A DNA stretch of 64,000 bases from Acinetobacter higginsii (lineage in GTDB: Bacteria; Pseudomonadota; Gammaproteobacteria; Pseudomonadales; Moraxellaceae), in NCBI RefSeq assembly GCF_000369525.1, contig NZ_KB850070.1, positions 62,001-126,000 on the forward strand. The letters run 5' to 3'. The notes below the pieces were generated by a model. The model did no database searches. It was not told the DNA's origin and saw only the letters and a list, made by a program, of their open reading frames with translations. The position numbers were made by a program, and so were the translations under genes. The number at the start of each line of letters is the position of its first letter. Positions within the stretch are counted from its first letter, which is position 1. Shown here one piece after another: positions 54,294 to 63,775 of this stretch.

Positions 54294-56030
54294 ATGAATC
54301 AATCTATTCCTTATCAGCTCAGGGTTTTAGTCACTCAAATTGATCCAAATCTAGATGCCAATTGGCAGCTCAGTTTACAAACACTTTTTTCCACCTGCGC
54401 TGCTGAAGACCGTGAAAATATTTGCCAGCAGATTTTGCAACTCAAAAAGATTCACTGGAATCGAAAAGAGCACAGTTTCTCTTATCTTGCCAAGCATGAC
54501 ATCCACCTATTGGCAGAAAAAATTCAAGATGCGCCCATGAAAGTGTTAGTCAGAAGCATTGCCAATTCTTTGGAAAAATTAAAACAATACCAAGATATCT
54601 ATGCCATCTCCGACTATTTAGAGAATATGCTCGGTCAGATTAACCGCATCAATACAGAAGATGACTTTGATCTACAAGAACAGAAAAAACAGGTGTTAAA
54701 AGAATTCATCTATGCCTCTGTACAGATCATTTTGCAGAAAGAAGTCATTCAATTACCCGCCAATCAAAGACATATCAATACAGATGTCATCAAAACCTTT
54801 ATTACTGAAGTATTTTTGAAACAACAGCTACTCAAATATTCCTTTAATATTATTCGTTCTCATCAGTTACGCGAAGAAAAGCCACATATTCTTAAATATT
54901 TTTTATATCAACAGCAAAAAACAAAACAGCTTGATATTGTTAAAACGTCTCAATATATCTTTGCACTCGCACCGAGCAAAGAAGGTATCGCAAATACTTT
55001 TTCAATTCGACGCTTTTTGCAGGAAGAAAAATTTGAAGCTTGTGAAAATATTTACTTCAATGCTGCTTTTTTAGCTTTAGACCAAATCGAAGATGAATCA
55101 CAGCATCAGCAATTCCGATGGCAAATGGATCACATCATTACGATTGATAAACAAGTCAATCACTATGTCTCTGATATTGTTCGTCATATCGAGCTTTATG
55201 CCAATAAAACCCTGATTCCCTTTTTGATGGAACCGCTTAATCCCCACGGCGTCTTTATTGAGAAGCTAGTTGAACAACGACTGATTGATTTTGAACAAAA
55301 GTTATGTCGCAATATTCTTGAACCGATCGCAGATGCTTTAAAACATGCAGTGCATCATAGTGATGAATGTCATTATCTTTACATTAGCGTCAAACAAACC
55401 TTGGATGATCTGATTAGCCATTTTATTGCCTTTCAATCACAACCTTCAATTATCTTAAATAAACAGGTCAATCTATTTATCGCGCGACTTAAATCCTACG
55501 CCACTTTATTGCAAAAACGCCATAGCGATGTATTTACCGTGTTTTCTTATGATGACTGGAAAAAGCATCATACAGCAGCATTAGAGCCAACCAATATTCT
55601 CAAAGACTTAAGCATTAGTTGTTTGCAAGAATATAAAGATGCATTTTCAGAGTTAAAAGAGAATCAGCGTCAACTGAAACAAAGCGTGTCTTTTCTCAGT
55701 AAGCTGCTTAATAAACCACAGAAAATAAAAGATAATATTATTAAGTTAAAAGAGAAAACCTCACAAATCAAAAAACATGCTCATCAGGAAATTATTCGTA
55801 TCCAACGGCGTTTTCCTTCCTTGATCGTGTATTTAGAATTTGAATCACTGATTTCAATCAATCATAAAGAACGGCATTATGCCTTCCCGACAGGAGACAA
55901 TGGTATTACCCGTCTACCAATTTTGATTCAGATCCCAGAAGATAAAGCATCTTTTGATCTACAAAGTATTTGTAATAGTTTGAATTTTGATTTGAACTTA
56001 GCCAATCAAAAATGGCTAGAAAGCATTTAG
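54294..56030 (+). CDS. Large helical protein of unknown function
   Basis: A 578-residue cytoplasmic protein with no signal peptide or membrane helix and no motif I can name. It is predicted almost entirely helical, with a coiled-coil-prone segment at ~455-510 (SELKENQRQLKQSV and later Lys-rich repeats). It ends in a small, more ordered domain (~525-578, including HYAFPTGDNGITRLPIL). Weakly AT-rich. A 268-bp AT-rich region precedes it with no clear promoter. It stands alone and converges on an MBL-fold gene. Confidence 0.75.
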   Translation: MNQSIPYQLRVLVTQIDPNLDANWQLSLQTLFSTCAAEDRENICQQILQLKKIHWNRKEHSFSYLAKHDIHLLAEKIQDAPMKVLVRSIANSLEKLKQYQDIYAISDYLENMLGQINRINTEDDFDLQEQKKQVLKEFIYASVQIILQKEVIQLPANQRHINTDVIKTFITEVFLKQQLLKYSFNIIRSHQLREEKPHILKYFLYQQQKTKQLDIVKTSQYIFALAPSKEGIANTFSIRRFLQEEKFEACENIYFNAAFLALDQIEDESQHQQFRWQMDHIITIDKQVNHYVSDIVRHIELYANKTLIPFLMEPLNPHGVFIEKLVEQRLIDFEQKLCRNILEPIADALKHAVHHSDECHYLYISVKQTLDDLISHFIAFQSQPSIILNKQVNLFIARLKSYATLLQKRHSDVFTVFSYDDWKKHHTAALEPTNILKDLSISCLQEYKDAFSELKENQRQLKQSVSFLSKLLNKPQKIKDNIIKLKEKTSQIKKHAHQEIIRIQRRFPSLIVYLEFESLISINHKERHYAFPTGDNGITRLPILIQIPEDKASFDLQSICNSLNFDLNLANQKWLESI

Positions 56031-56042
56031 TCAGCAATAAAA

Positions 56043-56082
56043 CAGGCTTAGCCTGTGTATAAACACTAATTTATACACAGGC
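56043..56082. terminator. Overlapping hairpins between convergent genes
   Basis: GCCTGTGTATAAA (56051-56063) pairs with TTTATACACAGGC (56070-56082). The start of the same arm can instead pair upstream as CAGGCTTAGCCTG (56043-56055). There is no T run. Confidence 0.45.
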
Positions 56083-56093
56083 TCTCTACCGAA

Positions 56094-56738
56094 TTAACCC
56101 GCTTTGCTTGCCACAAAAGGATTGAATTGCTTTTCATAACCGATGGTGCTCATCGGACCATGACCTGAGATAAATTGCGTTTCATCTGGCAAGCTAAAGC
56201 ATTCGCGTTGAATCGAATCTAGTAGCTGTTGGTGATTGCCTTTTGGGAAATCTGTACGCCCAATCGAACCTTTAAACAGTACGTCACCCGTCCACAATAA
56301 GCCATGTTTGGCGTTATAGAACATGACATGGCCTGGGGTATGACCTGGTGCGAAACGCACTTCAAACTCGTCCTCACCCAGCTTTAATACTTCACCACCT
56401 TCGAGCCACTGATCAACTTTTACAGGCTGTGGGATTGGAAAACCATAACGTGCCGAGACTTCCTGAATCATGTCTAACCAGAACTGGTCTTCTTTATGCG
56501 GACCAATCACAGGGATCTTCCAAGCTTCAGCCAACTCACCGACTGCACCTGCATGATCCAAATGTCCATGGGTCAACCATAGTGCTTTCACTTTTAAGCC
56601 CAAAGTTTCTACTTCTTTTTTAAGTACCGCAGCATCACCACCCGCATCAATCAAAATCGCTTCTTTGCTTTCACTGTCCCATAAGATTGAACAGTTTTGG
56701 GCAAATGCAGTAACAGGGACAATTTTGACTTGCAACAT
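56094..56738 (-). CDS. MBL-fold metallohydrolase (YcbL/glyoxalase II-like)
   Basis: A 214-residue hydrolase with the complete H-x-H-x-D-H motif in LTHGHLDHAGAV, a later His in APGHTPGHVMF, and Asp in LLWTGDVLFKGSIGRTDF. The short form without the C-terminal glyoxalase II domain matches YcbL-type type II-like enzymes that act on thioesters. It lies 29 bp downstream of hemH on the same strand. Confidence 0.9.
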   Translation of the reverse strand: MLQVKIVPVTAFAQNCSILWDSESKEAILIDAGGDAAVLKKEVETLGLKVKALWLTHGHLDHAGAVGELAEAWKIPVIGPHKEDQFWLDMIQEVSARYGFPIPQPVKVDQWLEGGEVLKLGEDEFEVRFAPGHTPGHVMFYNAKHGLLWTGDVLFKGSIGRTDFPKGNHQQLLDSIQRECFSLPDETQFISGHGPMSTIGYEKQFNPFVASKAG

Positions 56739-56767
56739 AGAAACCTCTGGCGAAATAAAGCGTCAAT

Positions 56768-57817
56768 TCAACGATGGGCTAAGGTATGAGTGAGTGCATC
56801 AAGATTAGCCTGAACCAGACTGGCAAGCAAATCTATATGCGCCTGATCCGCATTCAAGGCAGGAATATAGGCATATGCCCCACCACCCGCATGCTGGAAA
56901 ATTTCTTTATTCTGCATTGCCAACTCTTCCAGCGTTTCCAGACAATCGGCTGAAAATGCAGGACTAATCACCTGTACGGACTGAACTTTTTGCTCGCCCC
57001 ATTGTTGTAATAGCTGGTCGGTGTAGGGTTTGACCCACTCTTGCTTACCAAATCTTGACTGGAAGCTAATCGCCCATTCATGCTCTTGCAGATGTAAGGC
57101 CTCTGCCACCAGACGCGCGGTCATTCGACAACGATCGGCATAAGGATCACCTTTATCGGCATAAGGCTGTGGAATACCATGGAACGACATGAGTAATTTT
57201 TCAGGTTTTCCATGCTGTAATTGATAGTTCAATACGCTATCTACCAAGGCCTGAATAAACAGAGGATGCTGATAATAATCCTTAATCAGGGTAATGCCTG
57301 GCAAATGACGTTGCTGTGGAATCCATTTGGCAAAGGCATCGTATAAAGGTGCAGTTGAGGTCGCAGAATATTGTGGGAACAGGGGTAGTAAAATGACATG
57401 CTCTTGTGGCGTTTGCGCCAGTTGATCAAGTACATCATGAATACTGGGTTGACCATAGGTCATTGCAGGGACAACGCTAAGCTCAAACTGATGATTTTCT
57501 TCTTGTAGACGCTGCTTAATCAGCAGTGTTTGTTCCAATACAATTTCACGCATTGGCGAGTCATTTGACCAAACCGAAGCATAAGCTTCAGCCACACGTT
57601 TTGGACGAAAGGTCAGGACAAATAAGTGTAGGATAATCCACCAAAGCAACTTGGGAATTTCAATCACACGCGTATCTAACAAAAATTGCTTTAGAAAGCG
57701 TCTTACTGCTGGCACAGTGGCTGCATCTGGTGTACCAAGATTGGCCAGAATCACAGTCACTTTTGGTTTTTGTGTTGCTAACATAGACCGCATCCGCTTT
57801 TCATTGAGTTCATTCAA
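56768..57817 (-). CDS. hemH: Ferrochelatase
   Basis: Inserts Fe2+ into protoporphyrin IX, the last step of haem synthesis. The 349-residue protein has [20 protein letters not shown] and LLWW near the start, the catalytic histidine in [16 protein letters not shown], and the second acidic block in [16 protein letters not shown]. It lacks the C-terminal [2Fe-2S] cysteines. The exact start is uncertain: ATG 57817 has a weak ribosome site and internal ATGs at 57793 and 57784 are possible. Confidence 0.95.
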   Translation of the reverse strand: MNELNEKRMRSMLATQKPKVTVILANLGTPDAATVPAVRRFLKQFLLDTRVIEIPKLLWWIILHLFVLTFRPKRVAEAYASVWSNDSPMREIVLEQTLLIKQRLQEENHQFELSVVPAMTYGQPSIHDVLDQLAQTPQEHVILLPLFPQYSATSTAPLYDAFAKWIPQQRHLPGITLIKDYYQHPLFIQALVDSVLNYQLQHGKPEKLLMSFHGIPQPYADKGDPYADRCRMTARLVAEALHLQEHEWAISFQSRFGKQEWVKPYTDQLLQQWGEQKVQSVQVISPAFSADCLETLEELAMQNKEIFQHAGGGAYAYIPALNADQAHIDLLASLVQANLDALTHTLAHR

Positions 57818-57854
57818 TTACTTTAGCAGTTTTAAGGCTTTTTTCTAAATTGGA

Positions 57855-58883
57855 TTAATGCATGGTCTTAAATTGAAAAACCCGATTACTGTCCAAAACA
57901 TTACTTTCCAATAATTTCTGCCCTTTTGCTGTCAGTTGCCACAGCATACGCTGACGATCATCACGTCCTGTCGGCATGATCCATTCATTTTGACGCATCT
58001 GTAATTTAATTTCATGCAACGCCCGAATATTGACTTGAGCACGAGAAACCGCATGTGCTCTTGGCATCTCTTTGCGTGCATCCTCCAAACCCGTTTCATT
58101 TAGATATTCATTCATGCGTTTAGAAAAATATTCTTCCGGTGTTGGAATGACAAAAGCCGAGCCCAAAACATTCAGTAATTGTGCCCACGTCATTTTACGA
58201 TGCGGTTTAACTTCTTTGAAATTACCATCTTGATAAGCATGCATGCGGTACTCAAAAGAATACAGTTCATGCATCGAAACTTTAGCAACATTGGTCAATG
58301 GATCTGTTTCACGATTACCGAGCTCTGTTTCCAGCTGTTTGACTTTGGCTCGCAATGCATCAATTTCATCACGTAGTACCTGTGTGTTTTGCGGACGCAC
58401 CCAACCCACGACAGGATAACGCTCTAACATCTGCGGCATACTTGAACGCACTGCCAACTCTAAATCTCTTAATGTTCGATAACAAAAGACTTGGTCAACT
58501 TCATGTTGAAGCTGTTTTCTAAAATCTTTAAATTTTTCTTTTAACTCAGATTTATGATCATGCAATTTTGTATCACGCGATTCCGGATCTTCATGCATAA
58601 ATACAATGACTGGCTTCTGTTTGGTCATCGCATAAATATATTCCAGATGCATATAGCCTACACCTGAAACCGATTGTTCGCCATATTGGCTACCCAAGAG
58701 AATCACCACATAATCACAATCATCAATTTGACGACGGGCAATCGAGGTACTTAAAGGCGTACGTTGCTCTAAACCCCAAGACAGGAATCCCATTCCCACA
58801 AGAGTTTGTGCCAAAACCGCTCGCTCTGGTTGCATTTCATTGCCAGAGGTAGAAATAAAGACTTGATAACGAGTATCTTGCAT
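57855..58883 (-). CDS. DUF4062 protein with coiled coil and C-terminal winged-helix-like domain
   Basis: A 342-residue protein. Residues ~6-95 form the DUF4062 domain, a Rossmann-like, TIR/nucleotide-hydrolase-related fold (YQVFISTSGNEMQPER, DDCDYVVILLGSQYGE and QKPVIVFMHEDPE). A coiled coil follows (~168-193), then a C-terminal helical domain (~200-342) with DDRQRMLWQLTAKGQKLLE, like a winged helix. It lies 37 bp upstream of hemH with no defence or toxin partner nearby. Function unknown. Confidence 0.8.
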   Translation of the reverse strand: MQDTRYQVFISTSGNEMQPERAVLAQTLVGMGFLSWGLEQRTPLSTSIARRQIDDCDYVVILLGSQYGEQSVSGVGYMHLEYIYAMTKQKPVIVFMHEDPESRDTKLHDHKSELKEKFKDFRKQLQHEVDQVFCYRTLRDLELAVRSSMPQMLERYPVVGWVRPQNTQVLRDEIDALRAKVKQLETELGNRETDPLTNVAKVSMHELYSFEYRMHAYQDGNFKEVKPHRKMTWAQLLNVLGSAFVIPTPEEYFSKRMNEYLNETGLEDARKEMPRAHAVSRAQVNIRALHEIKLQMRQNEWIMPTGRDDRQRMLWQLTAKGQKLLESNVLDSNRVFQFKTMH

Positions 58884-58978
58884 AGGCGAAGCCCCAATTC
58901 ATTTATCAATAATATCAAGTATGCATCTTGATTTTTATTAACAGCTAACCCCAATAAAATATATAAAACTGGCTCAAT

Positions 58979-59866
58979 TTAGATATGAGAAACACCTAGA
59001 TCGTCCAAATTTCTAACTTTCCATGTTAATTGTTCTGGTATAAGGTGCTGAAGGACTGATTGCAGTGCGACAGCATTGTTACCACTGACATAACATTCAA
59101 TACGTGTAATATTATGACGCAATTTGTCACATAATAACCCATTTTTAATTAAAATATAGGTTGTTTGTCGTGCAACCGCTTGTCCAGAATCAATTAATTT
59201 TAATTTTTCTGCAAAAATCTGATGAATCGCTTGTTTTAGAAATGGATAGTGCGTGCATCCCAACACTAAATAATCGGCCCCCTGCTCAACCACAGGTTGA
59301 AGTATCTGTTGCAAGACATTTAAACACGCCTGACTCATCTCCTGACCGGCTTCTACAAACGGCACCAAGTCTAAATTCGTCACTGTTAAAACATTAACCC
59401 CAGCAGGCTCCGCAAATTTAGAGATGACATCTTTAATCAACTGACCGCGAAAGGTTGCAGGTGTTGCCAGTACTGCTACAACTTTTGACTGAGTTTGAAT
59501 CACTGCGGGTTTCAATGCAGGCACTAAGCCAACAATTGGAAAACGCTCGCCATAATGGTCACGTAAATAATCCAAGCTAAATGCCGAAGCTGTATTACAT
59601 GCGACAACCGCAATTTTGCAGCCTTGACGATACAACCATTCAATCGCTTGAGCCGTGAGCTGGCGGATTTCCTGATCACTACGTGCCCCATACGGAACAT
59701 GTGCCGTATCGGCATAGTAGATAATCTGTTCATTGGGTAAATGTCGGGCAATCTCCTGCGCGACCGACAATCCACCTACCCCTGAATCAAAAACACCAAT
59801 AGGCGCATCTGCTGATGCGTGTGGCATAGGATTGAGTAAAAGAGGCATCGATTGAACAGCTGTCAT
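58979..59866 (-). CDS. murI: Glutamate racemase
   Basis: Makes D-glutamate for peptidoglycan. The 295-residue enzyme has IGVFDSGVGGLSV, the two catalytic cysteines in VVACNTASAFSLDY and LVLGCTHYPFL, and the HVPYGARS block. I use the ATG at 59866; a GTG two codons earlier and later ATGs remain possible because no strong ribosome site is visible. Monocistronic or co-transcribed with the DUF4062 gene, which starts 95 bp downstream. Confidence 0.94.
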   Translation of the reverse strand: MTAVQSMPLLLNPMPHASADAPIGVFDSGVGGLSVAQEIARHLPNEQIIYYADTAHVPYGARSDQEIRQLTAQAIEWLYRQGCKIAVVACNTASAFSLDYLRDHYGERFPIVGLVPALKPAVIQTQSKVVAVLATPATFRGQLIKDVISKFAEPAGVNVLTVTNLDLVPFVEAGQEMSQACLNVLQQILQPVVEQGADYLVLGCTHYPFLKQAIHQIFAEKLKLIDSGQAVARQTTYILIKNGLLCDKLRHNITRIECYVSGNNAVALQSVLQHLIPEQLTWKVRNLDDLGVSHI

Positions 59867-59909
59867 ACACACTTAGGCATTGGTTTATTCGCTCTTTTAA
59901 GCTTAAACC

Positions 59910-60479
59910 TCAGGTGCTCAAATGCAAGACCAAATCACCACTTTTTAGTGTTAAAACCGTCTCGCCCTGCGCATTTTCAGACAAACTGCCGTAGTTCACG
60001 AGATGATAAAAACTCTGACGTTGAATCAAGGCATTCATACCAAAGCGAACATGTACATAGGGCCTTAACTCACCTTCATATTCACGCATAAAAATGGGAT
60101 GTTGCTCATCAACAATCACCACATCCTGATTGATCGTCGTCAGCTGCAAATAGGTTTTACCTTCGATTTCCACCTGATCTGCCTGATTAACGAGCAAAGG
60201 CTCATCTTCGACTTCAATTTCAATCTGTTCAACTGGGGTTTTAAGATAGAATTTGCCGTCTTCTTTCCACAAGACTTTACTAAACAGGTCGAGTAGCGCT
60301 TGTCGTTTGACCAATTGACCTTCGTGCCACCATTCGCCATTGGCTTTTATGCGTAGATCCATTTTGCCGCAATGCTTTGGATGCCACTGGTCCAATGGGG
60401 GAATTGACCTTTTGTGACTTTGCTGTACATCTTTTATGTATTGTGCAATGTCGATTAAGTTTTTATCATCAGAAAACAT
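59910..60479 (-). CDS. DUF1285 protein
   Basis: A 189-residue DUF1285 protein (PPLDQWHPKHCGKMDLRI, EWWHEGQLVKRQALLDLFSK, VLWKEDGKFYLKTPVEQIEI). Function unknown. The ATG at 60479 with AGGG 8 bases upstream is preferred to an upstream frame. It ends 43 bp before murI on the same strand. Confidence 0.88.
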   Translation of the reverse strand: MFSDDKNLIDIAQYIKDVQQSHKRSIPPLDQWHPKHCGKMDLRIKANGEWWHEGQLVKRQALLDLFSKVLWKEDGKFYLKTPVEQIEIEVEDEPLLVNQADQVEIEGKTYLQLTTINQDVVIVDEQHPIFMREYEGELRPYVHVRFGMNALIQRQSFYHLVNYGSLSENAQGETVLTLKSGDLVLHLST

Positions 60480-60719
60480 GATTTTTCCCTGATTTTCTAA
60501 AGGGTTTTGTGGAGAATCATTTTCATTTATCATAGTTTATGCCTTGATGACGAGAAAATATGACCGCTCAGCCAATTGGCGAGACCAAGGTTTAAAACTA
60601 TACTAGCCCAAACGTTTGCGAGCACATACTATCATTTGTGTTCGGCAATTCAGAACACTCATGGCAGCACCGAATCGCAATATTACGGTTGCCACCCTTA
60701 AAAATATGAGGAGTCCTAC

Positions 60720-62432
60720 ATGGAACACATCGAACGTGAAGCGATGGAGTTTGACGTAGTGATCGTTGGCGCAGGACCTTCGGGTTTATCTGCTGCGATT
60801 AAAATTCGTCAATTAGCGATTGAAAACAACCTACCTGATCTTTCTGTATGTGTTGTTGAAAAAGGCTCTGAAGTAGGTGCGCATATCCTTTCTGGTGCTG
60901 TACTTGAACCACGTGCCATGAACGAATTATTTCCGAACTGGAAAGAAGAAGGTGCGCCACTGAATGTCCCTGTAACGGGTGACGAAACATATTTCTTACT
61001 GTCTGATAGCAAAGCACAAAAAATGCCGCATTGGATGGTGCCTAAATCAATGCACAATGAAGGAAACTATGTGGTTTCTTTAGGTAATGTGGTGCGTTGG
61101 TTAGGTCAAAAAGCAGAAGAACTTGAAGTTTCAATCTTCCCAGGCTTTGCTGCTGCTGAAGTGCTTTACCATGAAGATGGTACGGTAAAAGGCATCCAAA
61201 CAGGTGATATGGGGATTGGCAAAAATGGTGAGCCAACCCATAACTTCACGCCTGGCTATGAGCTGCATGCCAAATACACATTATTTGCTGAAGGCTGCCG
61301 CGGTCACCTTGGTAAGCGCCTGATTGCCAAATACAATCTAGATAAAGATGCTGATCCGCAACATTACGGTATCGGGATTAAAGAACTTTGGGAAATTGAT
61401 CCTGCAAAACACAAACCAGGTTTAGTGATGCATGGCGCTGGTTGGCCTTTGTCTGAAACAGGTTCTACTGGTGGTTGGTGGTTATACCACGCAGAAAACA
61501 ATCAAGTTACCATGGGCATGATCGTAGATTTATCTTATGAAAATCCACACATGTACCCATTCATGGAAATGCAACGTTGGAAAACACACCCAACTATCAA
61601 GCAATTCCTTGAAGGCGGCAAACGTATTTCTTACGGTGCTCGTGCAGTTGTGAAAGGTGGCTTCAATGCTTTACCTAAACTTACCTTCCCAGGCGGTTGC
61701 TTGATTGGTGATGATGCTGGTTTCTTGAACTTCTCAAAAATCAAAGGCTCACACACTGCAATGAAATCAGGCATGTTGTGTGGTGAAGCAGTCTTTGAAG
61801 CGATTGCGGCGGGTGTTGCCAAAGGTGGCGATCTTGCGATTGCACGTGTGCTTGAAGGCGAAGACCACTTCGATAAAGAATTAACTGCTTACACAGATAA
61901 ATATAACAATTCTTGGTTAAAAGAAGAGTTATATAGCTCGCGTAACTTTGGTCCAGCGATGCATAAGTTCGGTCAATGGATTGGTGGTGCATTTAACTTT
62001 ATCGATCAAAACATCTTTAAAGTGCCATTCACTTTGCATGATCTTAAACAAGACTTTGCCGTGCTTAAAACAGTGGATGCTTCTACGTTTAAGCCAAACT
62101 ATCCAAAACCAGATGGCAAGTTAACTTTTGACCGTTTATCTTCTGTATTCGTATCCAATACCGTACATGAAGAAAACCAGCCTGCTCATTTGAAGTTAAC
62201 TGATCCTTCAATTCCAGTGAACGTGAACTTACCGAAATGGGATGAGCCAGCTCAACGCTACTGCCCTGCAGGTGTTTACGAAATCATGGAAAATGATGAC
62301 GGTTCTAAACGCTTCCAGATCAACGCAGCCAACTGTGTCCACTGTAAGACTTGTGATATCAAAGATCCATCACAAAACATTACGTGGGTAACCCCTGAAG
62401 GCGGCGGTGGTCCAAACTATCCGAATATGTAA
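60720..62432 (+). CDS. Electron transfer flavoprotein-ubiquinone oxidoreductase
   Basis: A 570-residue membrane-associated flavoprotein that passes electrons from ETF (fatty-acid and amino-acid dehydrogenases) to ubiquinone. It has an N-terminal FAD motif VIVGAGPSGLSAAIKI and the family block GAHILSGAVLEPRAMNELFP. The C-terminal [4Fe-4S] cysteines are in RYCPAGVYE and NCVHCKTCDIKDPSQNITW. GAGGAG precedes the ATG. Monocistronic with terminator. Confidence 0.96.
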   Translation: MEHIEREAMEFDVVIVGAGPSGLSAAIKIRQLAIENNLPDLSVCVVEKGSEVGAHILSGAVLEPRAMNELFPNWKEEGAPLNVPVTGDETYFLLSDSKAQKMPHWMVPKSMHNEGNYVVSLGNVVRWLGQKAEELEVSIFPGFAAAEVLYHEDGTVKGIQTGDMGIGKNGEPTHNFTPGYELHAKYTLFAEGCRGHLGKRLIAKYNLDKDADPQHYGIGIKELWEIDPAKHKPGLVMHGAGWPLSETGSTGGWWLYHAENNQVTMGMIVDLSYENPHMYPFMEMQRWKTHPTIKQFLEGGKRISYGARAVVKGGFNALPKLTFPGGCLIGDDAGFLNFSKIKGSHTAMKSGMLCGEAVFEAIAAGVAKGGDLAIARVLEGEDHFDKELTAYTDKYNNSWLKEELYSSRNFGPAMHKFGQWIGGAFNFIDQNIFKVPFTLHDLKQDFAVLKTVDASTFKPNYPKPDGKLTFDRLSSVFVSNTVHEENQPAHLKLTDPSIPVNVNLPKWDEPAQRYCPAGVYEIMENDDGSKRFQINAANCVHCKTCDIKDPSQNITWVTPEGGGGPNYPNM

Positions 62433-62440
62433 TTCAAAAT

Positions 62441-62471
62441 AAAAAATCCGAGTTTAGACTCGGATTTTTTT
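62441..62471. terminator. Bidirectional terminator between ETF-QO and tusA
   Basis: AAAAATCCGAGT / ACTCGGATTTTT stem with a four-base loop. Confidence 0.9.
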
Positions 62472-62502
62472 ATGCTTTTGTTTTATTTGGCTGAAATGAC
62501 AG

Positions 62503-62760
62503 TTAACCCTTCTGCACCAAATAACGATATTCCGTATTGCTATTTTCATCTTGGCTTTCTTCTTTTAACACCAACTCGTGTCCGAGATGCATACAAAACT
62601 TTGGAATATCCCATGATGTAGACGGATCTGTGGCCAATACTTCAACAATATCGCCCGACTTGGCTTTGCGAATGGCTTGATGCAACATCATCACAGGTTC
62701 AGGGCAACGTAAACCTCGCGTATTGATTTGAACAGCAGGAAGTTTTGGTTGTTCAGACAT
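62503..62760 (-). CDS. tusA: Sulfur carrier protein TusA
   Basis: An 85-residue SirA/TusA protein with the sulfur-carrying cysteine in RGLRCPEPVMMLH (C-P-x-P), part of the relay that thiolates tRNA wobble uridines. The second ATG (62760) is chosen because TTGAG lies 7 bases before it; 62763 is the alternative. Confidence 0.92.
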   Translation of the reverse strand: MSEQPKLPAVQINTRGLRCPEPVMMLHQAIRKAKSGDIVEVLATDPSTSWDIPKFCMHLGHELVLKEESQDENSNTEYRYLVQKG

Positions 62761-62935
62761 CATAAAACTCAAATATTCGAAGATTCACATTTTAGCATAA
62801 ACCGCTCATATAAAAACCATCAACAGTGTTTTGAAAAACTGTACGTTTTTTACATAGTATTATTGATGCATATCCGCTTTATCTTCGGTATGATGAAAAT
62901 CATCTAATTGATATAGAGAGTCTTTAGGAAAGATC

Positions 62936-63775
62936 ATGGTCGAGGAATCCAGTCCATCGTGGGGTATGCGTGGCTTAAGAAAATGGTTAGGTACCGCACC
63001 TGAAACCCGCGATGAATTACTCAAGTTAGTTCAAGACTCACGTCGCTTTTTAGAGCCAGATACTGTTGCTATGCTTGAGGGTGTTCTCGATCTGCCAGCA
63101 ACCAAGATTCGAGAAGTCATGACGCCGCGTACAGCGATTATCAGCTTGCAGGAAGATGATCAATTACTTGATATTCTGCATGTGTTGATTGATTCTGCAC
63201 ATTCACGCTTTCCAGTATTCTCTGCGGATCAAACGGATAATGTGGTTGGTATCTTATTAGCAAAAGATCTATTGCCCTTCTTAACCGAGCGCAATGTCAA
63301 AGTCGATATTCGTTCATTGATGCGTCAGCCTGTATTTGTACCTGAAAGTGCACGTTCAGACCAAGTGTTACGCATGTTGAAAAATACCCAAACCCATATT
63401 GCGATTGTTATCGATGAATATGGCTCGACTTCTGGTTTGGTTACCCTCGAAGATATTCTCGAAGAGATTGTTGGTGAAATTGAAGATGAGCACGATATTG
63501 CAGATGAAGAAGCACTGTATATCGTCCCAGACAATGACCCGACCACAGCCAATACTTGGATTGTGCAGGCACTTACACCAATCGAACACTTCAACACTAT
63601 TTTAGATGCTGATTTTTCTGACGATGAAGTTGAAACTATGGGCGGTTTACTGCTACAAGAGATTGGTTTAGTGAGCGATTTACAAGGTCAAACCATTGAA
63701 CTTGGCGATTGGCAATTTACCATTATTGAAGCAGATGCACGCACTATCCATCTGATTCGAGCTGTCCGTCAATGA
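62936..63775 (+). CDS. corC: CorC/HlyC-family CBS-domain protein
   Basis: A 279-residue cytosolic YbeX/CorC protein with two CBS domains (residues ~62-185; VMTPRTAIISLQEDD and HIAIVIDEYGSTSGLVTLED) and a C-terminal CorC_HlyC domain. It is translationally coupled to lnt (ATGA overlap), the conserved ybeX-lnt order. AGGA precedes the ATG. Confidence 0.95.
   Translation: MVEESSPSWGMRGLRKWLGTAPETRDELLKLVQDSRRFLEPDTVAMLEGVLDLPATKIREVMTPRTAIISLQEDDQLLDILHVLIDSAHSRFPVFSADQTDNVVGILLAKDLLPFLTERNVKVDIRSLMRQPVFVPESARSDQVLRMLKNTQTHIAIVIDEYGSTSGLVTLEDILEEIVGEIEDEHDIADEEALYIVPDNDPTTANTWIVQALTPIEHFNTILDADFSDDEVETMGGLLLQEIGLVSDLQGQTIELGDWQFTIIEADARTIHLIRAVRQ

Noticed and set aside
57855..58883. Defence island
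   Set aside because: Only one candidate gene; its neighbours are hemH and murI, and there is no recombinase, nuclease or methylase near it.
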